From a bacterium (GTDB lineage: Bacteria; Planctomycetota; J058; JAJDCP01): a stretch of 12,106 nucleotides of DNA. The stretch lies in the NCBI GenBank assembly GCA_030428695.1, contig JAUIEM010000311.1, forward strand, positions 1 through 12,106. Direction: 5' to 3'. This document shows positions 6,927 to 12,106 of the stretch, piece by piece; the stretch's first letter is position 1; each line of letters opens with the position of its first letter. The notes under the pieces were generated by a model, which worked only from the letters and a program-made list of their open reading frames with translations, was not told the origin of the DNA and ran no database searches. The position numbers were made by a program, and so were the translations under genes.

Positions 6927-7539
6927 CCCACTCCCCCGTCGTCGGCGCCCAGAAGGCCAGGCGCCAGGCGTGCAACAGAAGCCGCGGAGCGCTCGCCGGG
7001 TCGCCATAGAGGCTGTCGCCGAGGATCGGGTGGCCGAGGCCGCCCTCCTCCCGCGGCGTCGCCGCGTGGACCCGCAGCTGGTGGGTGCGGCCGGTCAGCG
7101 GGCGGAAGCCGAGCCGCGTCGCCCGCGGGCGGCGCGCGAGCACCCGCCACAGGGTACGGGCCGGGCGCCCCTCGACAGGGCAGACCTTCTGGCGCGGCCG
7201 CCGGGGCCAGTCGACGGTCAGGGGCAGGGAGACCGCGCCCTCGTCTTCCGCCACCAGCCCGGCGACCTCGGCGACGTAGTCCTTGCCGACCTTGCGCTGC
7301 ATGAACTGGCGGGAGAGCGCCCGGTGCGCCGGGCGGGTCAGGCCGACGACCAGCAGCCCGCTGGTCTCCAGGTCGAGGCGGTGGACCATCAGCGGCCCGG
7401 TGGCCCGGGGGAAGAGCGCGCGGACGCGGGTCTCGACCGAGTCCTGCTTCGCCGCCCCCCGCCCGGGCACCGAGTGCAACCCGGCGGGCTTGACGACGAC
7501 CGCCCAGTTCTCGCGGGCGTGGACGACCTCGAGCTCCAT
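6898..7539 (-). CDS. rluA: RluA-family RNA pseudouridine synthase
   Basis: This 213-residue enzyme isomerises specific uridines to pseudouridine in structured RNA. E. coli RluA acts on 23S rRNA position 746 and tRNA position 32. The catalytic motif HRLDLETSG (53-61) has D56 as the nucleophile. RPLTGRTHQLRVH (146-158) and HPILGDSLYG (170-179) are the other family signatures. The internal DWPRRPRQKV segment (110-119) closely resembles the DWPNRPKQKV segment I recall from E. coli RluA. There is no N-terminal S4 domain and the length is close to that of RluA (219), which favours RluA over RluC/RluD. The ATG start follows the arcC stop after one base, and the AAGG in the end of arcC can serve as ribosome binding site. 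The gene ends inside the convergent wzt-like gene. Confidence 0.87.
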   Translation of the reverse strand: MELEVVHARENWAVVVKPAGLHSVPGRGAAKQDSVETRVRALFPRATGPLMVHRLDLETSGLLVVGLTRPAHRALSRQFMQRKVGKDYVAEVAGLVAEDEGAVSLPLTVDWPRRPRQKVCPVEGRPARTLWRVLARRPRATRLGFRPLTGRTHQLRVHAATPREEGGLGHPILGDSLYGDPASAPRLLLHAWRLAFWAPTTGEWVKFESPVPF

Positions 7540-7540
7540 C

Positions 7541-8494
7541 CTACACCTTGATGTACTCCCGGTGCAGCCAGGTGCCGTCGCGCCGGTTCCAGGCCTCGAC
7601 CAGGCTCTCCGGGGTCGTGATCAGCACCTCGTCGCCGCCCCGGTCGATGAACTCGACCGCCGCCTGGATCTTCGGGCCCATGCTGCCGGGCGGGAAGTGT
7701 CCCTCGGCGAGCAGCCGCCGCGCCGCCTCGACCGACAGGGTGTCGAGGGGCCGCTGGCGGGGCGTCCCGAAGTGCAGCGAGACCTTGCGCACGGCGGTCA
7801 GGATCACCATCTGCCGCGCCCCGAGCTCGCTGGCGAGGACGCCGGAGGCGAGGTCCTTGTCGACGACCGCGTCGACGCCCTCGTAGCTGCCGTCGGGTTC
7901 CTCGGTGACCGGCACGCCGCCGCCCCCGCAGGCGATCGCGACCACCCCGAAGCTGACCAGTCCCCGGATCAGCGAGCCCTCGACGATGCGCACCGGCGCG
8001 GGCGAGGGCACGACCCGGCGGAAGCCCCGGCCGGCGTCGTCGACGACCTTGAGCCCGCGCTCGCGCAGCTCGACGGCCTGGGCCTCGCTGTAGAAGGGGC
8101 CGATCGGCTTGGTCGGGTCGAGCATGCTCGGGTCGTTCTTGTCGACGACCACCTGGGTCAGCACGGTCATCACCTTGCGGTGGATGCCGCGGGCCTGGAA
8201 GTGGTTCTGCAGCGACTGCCCGATCATGTAGCCCATCTCCCCCTGCGACTGGGCGACGCACACCCCGAGGGGGACCTCGTAGGCCTTGTTGCGCGCCTCC
8301 TCGACGCGGATCAGGATGTTGCCGACCTGGGGACCGTTGCCGTGCGTCAACACCAGGTCGTAGCCCGAGCTGACGATCTCGACCACACCGGACAGCGCGT
8401 GCCGGGTGTTCGCGAACTGGTCGGTCACCTCGCCGAAGTCGTGTTCCTTGACGATCGCGTTGCCCCCGAGGGCGACCACGACGAGTCTGCGCAT
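7541..8494 (-). CDS. arcC: carbamate kinase
   Basis: This 317-residue soluble enzyme catalyses the reversible transfer between carbamoyl phosphate plus ADP and carbamate plus ATP. It is usually the ATP-forming last step of arginine deiminase or related fermentative pathways. Visible family motifs are ALGGNAI (8-14), LTHGNGPQVGN (49-59), the loop KPIGPFYS (129-136), DAGRGFRRVVPSP (153-165), ACGGGGVPV (188-196), VDKDLASGVLASEL (211-224) and FPPGSMGPKIQAA (267-279). Length is normal for the family. ATG 8494 is chosen because GGGAGGAA lies just upstream and the protein then begins directly with the first core strand. An earlier ATG at 8605 would add 37 unrelated residues and run through the likely promoter. 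No arcA or arcB is nearby; the partner is rluA, one base downstream. It is transcribed divergently from the FHA gene. Confidence 0.93.
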   Translation of the reverse strand: MRRLVVVALGGNAIVKEHDFGEVTDQFANTRHALSGVVEIVSSGYDLVLTHGNGPQVGNILIRVEEARNKAYEVPLGVCVAQSQGEMGYMIGQSLQNHFQARGIHRKVMTVLTQVVVDKNDPSMLDPTKPIGPFYSEAQAVELRERGLKVVDDAGRGFRRVVPSPAPVRIVEGSLIRGLVSFGVVAIACGGGGVPVTEEPDGSYEGVDAVVDKDLASGVLASELGARQMVILTAVRKVSLHFGTPRQRPLDTLSVEAARRLLAEGHFPPGSMGPKIQAAVEFIDRGGDEVLITTPESLVEAWNRRDGTWLHREYIKV

Positions 8495-8498
8495 GCTC

Positions 8499-8506
8499 TT
8501 CCTCCC
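8499..8506 (-). promoter_or_regulatory. ribosome binding site fixing the arcC start
   Basis: Read on the minus strand, GGGAGGAA ends four bases before the ATG at 8494. This supports the short carbamate kinase over the 37-residue extension. Confidence 0.75.
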
Positions 8507-8533
8507 GGCGGCGGCCGGCGGCTGGGTGCGGGG

Positions 8534-8563
8534 ATGATAGCAGAAGCCCGGAGGGAGCGTCTC
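8534..8563 (-). promoter_or_regulatory. candidate promoter of the arcC-rluA operon
   Basis: On the minus strand TATCAT (8539-8534) matches five of six -10 positions. A weak GAGACG (8563-8558, three of six) lies 18 bases upstream. The -10 starts 45 bases before the arcC ATG, giving a leader of about 33 nt. Confidence 0.45.
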
Positions 8564-8615
8564 TTCGACGACCTCCCGCTCCCACGAACGATTGTTCCCA
8601 CCCATCGACTGAGAT

Positions 8616-8645
8616 CTTCCCCGGCGTGTCGTCTCGCCGGGGAAG
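8616..8645. repeat. perfect 11-bp inverted repeat between divergent promoters
   Basis: CTTCCCCGGCG (8616-8626) is exactly reverse-complemented by CGCCGGGGAAG (8635-8645) across an 8-base centre. No T-run follows on either strand and no gene ends here, so an intrinsic terminator is unlikely. It lies between the arcC promoter (8534-8563) and the FHA-gene promoter (8668-8696), which is where a dimeric regulator's operator would be expected. No binding protein can be named. Confidence 0.6.
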
Positions 8646-8667
8646 CCGGTTGCGAACGCGCGCGCTT

Positions 8668-8696
8668 TTGCACTTTGCGGGGACGGCTCCTAAGAT
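8668..8696 (+). promoter_or_regulatory. candidate sigma-70-type promoter of the FHA/GGDEF-kinase operon
   Basis: TTGCAC (8668-8673) and TAAGAT (8691-8696, four of six) are separated by exactly 17 bases. The region is locally more AT-rich than its surroundings, and the -10 starts 29 bases before the ATG at 8720, giving a leader of about 17 nt. Confidence 0.6.
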
Positions 8697-8719
8697 AGGG
8701 TGGAACGCAGGGGTTTGCG

Positions 8720-9733
8720 ATGAGCGAAGAGCCGGAATCGAGGCAGACCGACTCCCAGTCCGACACGATGTCGATCCCGGTCAAAGAGGTGCGGGATGCG
8801 GCGAAGGCCGAGGAACGCCGCGAGCGCTACCGCGAGCAGAAGACCCGCCCGCTGTTCGACGTCGAAGACCACGGCTCGGACGAGGCCTGCGGGTTGATCG
8901 TGCTCGAGGGGAAGTCGCCCGGGCGCAAGATCGCCGTGCCGCCGACCGGCATGGTGATCGGCCGCTCGAGCTCCTGCGACCTGCAGGTCGGCTCCTCGGC
9001 GGACGGCACCAGCCGCGCCCACTGCCGGGTGCATTACGACGACGGGCCGCTGTCGATGGAAGACCTGAACAGCCGCAACGGGACCCTGGTCAACAACCGT
9101 CCCTGCGAGCGGCGACGGCTCTATCCCGGCGACAAGCTCCAGATCGGGGCGTCCCTGTTCAAGGTGATCAGCGGCGGCGAGGACGTCGCGCACCACGAGG
9201 CGATCTACGCGATGGCCCGGCGCGACCCGCGCACCGGGCTGTTCGAGGCGGACAGCATCGAGGCGATCCTGACCCAGGAGATCAAGGTCGCCGTGCGCTA
9301 CAACCGGCCCCTCAGCGTGTGGCTGATCGACCTCGACCACTACGACCCGATCCTCGAGCAGCTCGGCGAGCTGGTCGCGAAGGATCTCGCCGTCGTGGTC
9401 GGCAAGCTGCTGCTGTCCTTCGTGCGCTCGCAGGACCTCGCCCTGCACTACTCGGGCCGCACGATGATGGTGGTGATGCCGCACACCGACCTCGGGCTGG
9501 CGGTCAGCCACGCCGAGCGCTTCTGCCGCATGGCGGGCCGGCACACCGTGCTGCTCGACGACCAGGAGATCGGCACGACGGTGTCGATCGGCGTCGCCCA
9601 GTTCCGCCAGTCTGCGGTCGGCCTCGTGCAGAAGGTCAAGGAAGCGCTGCAGATCGCCCAGAACACCGGCGGCAACCGCGTCAGCCGGGCCCGCCGCATG
9701 ACCCGCAAGCTGCAGAGCGGCGAGGGCGAGTAG
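8720..9733 (+). CDS. FHA domain protein with degenerate GGDEF domain
   Basis: This 337-residue cytoplasmic signalling protein probably binds phosphothreonine rather than making a second messenger. A charged N-terminus (about 1-55, with an E/R-rich helix near 28-42) precedes an FHA domain at about 57-150, marked by GRSSSCD (81-87), SRAH (98-101) and NSRNGT (117-122), the residues that form the phosphothreonine pocket. Residues about 166-325 have the GGDEF-domain layout: DPRTGLF, LIDLDHYDP (metal-site Asp D204 kept), SIGVAQFR and a final GGNRV. At the signature itself the usual GG(D/E)EF is replaced by SGRTM (245-249, HYSGRTMMVVMP), so diguanylate cyclase activity is not expected. It may bind nucleotide or act as a dimerisation or scaffold module. 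A kinase gene follows after 55 bases, the likely source of its phosphorylated partner. AGGGG lies several bases before the ATG. Confidence 0.88.
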   Translation: MSEEPESRQTDSQSDTMSIPVKEVRDAAKAEERRERYREQKTRPLFDVEDHGSDEACGLIVLEGKSPGRKIAVPPTGMVIGRSSSCDLQVGSSADGTSRAHCRVHYDDGPLSMEDLNSRNGTLVNNRPCERRRLYPGDKLQIGASLFKVISGGEDVAHHEAIYAMARRDPRTGLFEADSIEAILTQEIKVAVRYNRPLSVWLIDLDHYDPILEQLGELVAKDLAVVVGKLLLSFVRSQDLALHYSGRTMMVVMPHTDLGLAVSHAERFCRMAGRHTVLLDDQEIGTTVSIGVAQFRQSAVGLVQKVKEALQIAQNTGGNRVSRARRMTRKLQSGEGE

Positions 9734-9788
9734 CCCGCCGCAGCCCGCGTCGCGCGCTCCGAGGGGCCCGGGGCGGGAAGGACACCCG

Positions 9789-11630
9789 GTGGACTTCAAG
9801 AAGATCCGCGACCTGTGGCGCCTGACCGTCGGCGAGGGAGCCTTCGACAGCCACCAGTCCTACAAGCTGCCGCGCAAGGAGCCGGCCGCGACGGCGACGA
9901 TGCCCGAGCGCGCCTTCGAGACCCTCGACCTGATCGCCAAGGGCGGCGCCGGCGACGTCTTCCGGGCGCGGCAGACCGCCCTGCACCGCGACGTCGCCCT
10001 GAAGAAGCTGCGCGAGACGGGCACCGGGACCCGGGCGAGCTTCATCGCCGAGGGGGTCGTCCTCGCCCAGCTCGAGCACCCGAACATCGTGCCGGTCTAC
10101 AGCCTCGACGGCGAGGGCAGCGAGCTCGCCCTCGCGATGCGCCTGGTCGGCGGCAAGTCCTGGCGCGACCACCTCGCCGCCGATCCCCCGCACCCGCTGA
10201 CCTGGCATCTCGACGTGCTGCTGCAGACCTGCAACGCGATCAACTTCGCCCACCACCGCGGCATCCTGCACAACGACCTCAAGCCCGAGAACGTGATGGT
10301 CGGACGCTTCGGCGAGGTGCTGGTCGTCGACTGGGGCCTCGCGGTCCGCTACGGCGATGCGGACGCCAGCGGGGACGGCCTGCGCCACGCGCGCTCGATC
10401 GCGAGCCCTTGCGGCACCCCGGCCTACATGGCCCCGGAGCTCGCGGTCGGGAACGGCAAGGCCATCGGCCCGCGCACCGACGTCTACCTGCTCGGGGCGG
10501 TGCTGCACGAGATCCTGTGTGGACGCGCCCCCCACGAAGGCGGGGAGTTCTTCGACGTCGTCGCGCGGGCCGTCGAGGCGGCGCCTCCCGCGCTGCCGCG
10601 TACGGTCCCGCAGGCGCTCGCGGACATCTGCGTGCGGGCGCTCGCCGCCCGCCCCGAAGACCGCTTCGACAACGTCGAGGACTTCCAGGAGGCGGTGCGG
10701 AACTTCCTCCGTCGCCGGGAGAGCCAGGCCCTGACCGACCTCGCCCTGCAGAGCCTGGACGCCCTGCGCGAGGAGCTCGCGAGCGAGGGAGCCGCGGCCG
10801 CGGTCTACAACCTCTTCGGCGAGTGCCGCTTCGGCTTCCGCCAGGCGCTGCGGGTGTGGCCGGACAACGGCCGCGCCCGCGAGGGCCGGCAACGCGCCCT
10901 CGAGGCGATGGCCGGCTACGAGCTGGCCAACGACTCGGTGCAGGCGGCGGCGGCGCTGATCGCCGCCCTGCCCGAGGACGTACCCGAGCTCTCGAGCCGG
11001 CTCGCCAGGCTGCGCCGTCGCCAGGCCCAGGACCGCGCGGCGCTCGGGCGGCTGCGGCGGGAAGAGGACCGCGCCGTCGGCCGCAAGGCCCGCAGCCTGC
11101 TCGCGCTGACGCTCGCGGTCGTGTGGTCCGGCCTGTGCATGCTGCACGCGCTCGACTGGCTGCCCCCGACGCCGGAGAACCACCTGGCGCTCGGCGTCGG
11201 CATCGCGCTGGTGATCATCGCCGGCCTGCTGATCGGGCGGCGCTCCTTCTTCGCCAACCGCTACAACCGCAACATCGGGATCGGCGCGCTCGGGATCAAC
11301 CTCGGCGTCCTGTTCCACCGCTGGCTTTGCCAGACCCTCGGCTTCTCGATGCTCGAGACCGTCGTGCTGGAGAACGAGCTGTTCGGGCTGCTGCTCGGCC
11401 TGCTCGCCCTGACGGTGGACTGGCGCTACACCCTCCCCGCCGGCGCCTTCCTGCTCGCCGGGCTGGTCTCGGGCCTGCGGGTCGAGTGGGCCTGGGGCGC
11501 GATGGCCTGCGCGATCTTCTTCGGCCTGGCGGGTCTCGCCCTCGCCTGGTCCCTCGCCCCCTCCGGGGCCGCACCACGGGCGCAGACAGGCCCTGCGACG
11601 CGGGTTGAAGGGCCCTCGCCGTTGGCGTAG
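9789..11630 (+). CDS. Hanks-type Ser/Thr protein kinase with C-terminal multi-span membrane domain
   Basis: This is a 613-residue membrane-bound kinase. The domain at about 43-310 has a P-loop AKGGAGDVF (50-58; the first Gly is A50), the ATP-anchoring lysine in VALKK (K72), a helix-C Glu (E88), catalytic loop HNDLKPEN (161-168; D163, K165, N168), metal-binding DWG (181-183) in place of DFG, and YMAPE (213-217). All catalytic residues are present, so activity is expected. Asn instead of Arg in HRD makes it a non-RD kinase, often less dependent on activation-loop phosphorylation. Residues about 311-432 are helical, with an Arg/Glu-rich coiled-coil-like end. From about 434 to 590 there are five to six hydrophobic segments (near 434-456, 466-483, 497-515, 527-543, 548-562, 566-590) with no recognisable ligand domain. 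The GTG start has GAAGGA seven bases upstream. It is probably co-transcribed with the FHA gene. Confidence 0.9.
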   Translation: MDFKKIRDLWRLTVGEGAFDSHQSYKLPRKEPAATATMPERAFETLDLIAKGGAGDVFRARQTALHRDVALKKLRETGTGTRASFIAEGVVLAQLEHPNIVPVYSLDGEGSELALAMRLVGGKSWRDHLAADPPHPLTWHLDVLLQTCNAINFAHHRGILHNDLKPENVMVGRFGEVLVVDWGLAVRYGDADASGDGLRHARSIASPCGTPAYMAPELAVGNGKAIGPRTDVYLLGAVLHEILCGRAPHEGGEFFDVVARAVEAAPPALPRTVPQALADICVRALAARPEDRFDNVEDFQEAVRNFLRRRESQALTDLALQSLDALREELASEGAAAAVYNLFGECRFGFRQALRVWPDNGRAREGRQRALEAMAGYELANDSVQAAAALIAALPEDVPELSSRLARLRRRQAQDRAALGRLRREEDRAVGRKARSLLALTLAVVWSGLCMLHALDWLPPTPENHLALGVGIALVIIAGLLIGRRSFFANRYNRNIGIGALGINLGVLFHRWLCQTLGFSMLETVVLENELFGLLLGLLALTVDWRYTLPAGAFLLAGLVSGLRVEWAWGAMACAIFFGLAGLALAWSLAPSGAAPRAQTGPATRVEGPSPLA

Positions 11631-11633
11631 ACT
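11605..11633 (+). promoter_or_regulatory. candidate promoter of the right-edge gene, overlapping the kinase stop
   Basis: TTGAAG (11605-11610) and TAGACT (11628-11633) each match four of six consensus positions with a 17-base spacer. The first three bases of the -10 are the TAG stop of the kinase. The -10 starts 35 bases before GTG 11663. Confidence 0.5.
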
Positions 11634-11653
11634 GAGGGGATATCGACTCCGAT

Positions 11654-11657
11654 GAGG
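11654..11657 (+). promoter_or_regulatory. ribosome binding site choosing GTG 11663
   Basis: GAGG is five bases before GTG 11663 but only two before GTG 11660, and the nearby ATG at 11652 meets TAG after one further codon. GTG 11663 is therefore the preferred start of the right-edge gene. Confidence 0.5.
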
Positions 11658-11662
11658 TAGTG

Positions 11663-12106
11663 GTGGCGCGAGACCAGGCCAACCCAGCTCCCGGCGCGGA
11701 CCAGCCCGATGGGCAGCGGCCGCCTCCCAGGCCGCCGCAGGACCCCGAGCGGAAGCCCTTGACCGGCCGGCACAAGACCCGCCGGCTCGACCGCGATGAG
11801 CACGGCCGACGCCCGCGCCGGCCGACGCCGCGCGAGCTGCTCGGCTCCGGCGAGACGGGTACCGAGCGTATCCAGCGGCTGGTCGACGGGGCCCTCTTCG
11901 GACGCCGCAAGGAAACGCAGGCCGCGCCACGCAAACCTACCCGGCCCGCTCCCGACCCCGGGGCCCTGCTCGATGCGCTGCACGAAGAGCGGAAGGAGCG
12001 GGCGCCCGCGCCCGGGGACATGCTCGCGCGCCCGACGCTGTTCCTCAAGAGCGCCAAGGAACGGCTCGCCCGGCGCCGCGCGAGCCGGCGCAAGCGCCCG
12101 AGCCCG
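11663..12106 (+). CDS. basic proline-rich hydrophilic protein, partial (runs off the right edge)
   Basis: I do not recognise this protein. At least 148 codons are open to the window end. The sequence is rich in Arg, Pro, Ala and Lys, has no membrane segment, and looks largely disordered, with short helical pieces such as TERIQRLVDGALFG, DPGALLDALHEERKER and LFLKSAKERLARRR. Nearly nine of ten codons end in G or C, as in the neighbours. A promoter-like element and a GAGG site fit the GTG start. It follows the kinase gene by 32 bases on the same strand, so it may be a kinase substrate or belong to a separate unit; both are inferences. Long open frames are common by chance in DNA this GC-rich, and the opposite strand is also open here, so confidence is limited. 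Confidence 0.6.
   Translation, partial: MARDQANPAPGADQPDGQRPPPRPPQDPERKPLTGRHKTRRLDRDEHGRRPRRPTPRELLGSGETGTERIQRLVDGALFGRRKETQAAPRKPTRPAPDPGALLDALHEERKERAPAPGDMLARPTLFLKSAKERLARRRASRRKRPSP

Noticed and set aside
5400..7007. Long minus-strand open frame across the ABC exporter genes
   Set aside because: It is antisense to clear permease and ATPase motifs and has no domain of its own.
8495..8605. 37-residue N-terminal extension of carbamate kinase
   Set aside because: Carbamate kinases begin directly with the first beta strand, a strong ribosome binding site precedes ATG 8494, and the extension runs over the likely promoter.
7283..8698. Long plus-strand open frame opposite arcC and rluA
   Set aside because: It mirrors carbamate kinase and RluA, whose catalytic motifs are intact on the minus strand; its translation is Asp/Leu/Ala/Arg low complexity.
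9789..11630. Reading the kinase as a pseudokinase because of HND and DWG
   Set aside because: The ATP-binding Lys, helix-C Glu, catalytic Asp, Asn and metal-binding Asp are all present; non-RD and DWG variants can be active.
9681..11930. Very long minus-strand open frame of about 750 codons opposite the kinase
   Set aside because: All kinase motifs are on the plus strand. The antisense frame is Gln/Ala/Glu/Val-rich with no recognisable motif.

Overview
The window is a gene-dense, very GC-rich bacterial chromosomal stretch. Almost every codon in the genes ends in G or C, and about seven of eleven genes appear to start with GTG. There are no rRNA or tRNA genes, insertion sequences, phage genes or CRISPR repeats. 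The gene style points to a high-GC, signalling-rich Gram-negative lineage such as Planctomycetota or Myxococcota: a Hanks-type kinase with a DWG instead of DFG motif, an FHA protein, a BTAD/NB-ARC regulator and carboxypeptidase-regulatory-like surface domains. This placement is an inference; no taxonomic marker gene is present.

Layout. Positions 1-250 hold a small hairpin and the leader of the first gene. Positions 251-2828 (+) form a tight three-gene cluster: an anchored exported protein made of about six beta-sandwich repeats, a 45-residue small protein, and a histidine-containing multi-pass membrane protein whose GTG start overlaps the small gene's stop. Positions 2922-4745 (+) encode an AfsR/SARP-like regulator with an N-terminal DNA-binding plus BTAD region and an NB-ARC-type NTPase. 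Positions 4824-6926 (+) encode a two-component polysaccharide ABC exporter: a Wzm-like permease directly followed (TGAATG) by a Wzt-like ATPase with a C-terminal extension. This pair runs tail-to-tail into a minus-strand operon with a 29-bp overlap.

The minus-strand operon (8494 down to 6898) is carbamate kinase (arcC) followed after one base by the pseudouridine synthase rluA. Its promoter region diverges from the next plus-strand operon, and a perfect 11-bp inverted repeat lies between the two promoters. That operon (8720-11630) encodes a protein with an FHA domain fused to a degenerate GGDEF domain, then a Ser/Thr kinase with a C-terminal multi-span membrane domain. The two probably form a phospho-signalling pair in which the FHA domain reads phosphothreonine. 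A new gene with its own promoter begins at 11663 and runs off the right edge; it encodes a basic, proline-rich, probably disordered protein of unknown function.

Regulation. Four plus-strand promoter candidates show exactly 17-bp spacing between -35-like and -10-like hexamers, with the -10 about 30 bases upstream of the start codon. This implies short leaders of about 20 nt. The strongest leads are the unannotated-looking 45-aa gene, the FHA/pseudo-GGDEF plus membrane kinase module, and the palindrome between the divergent operons. None of these is proven to be a new system from sequence alone.
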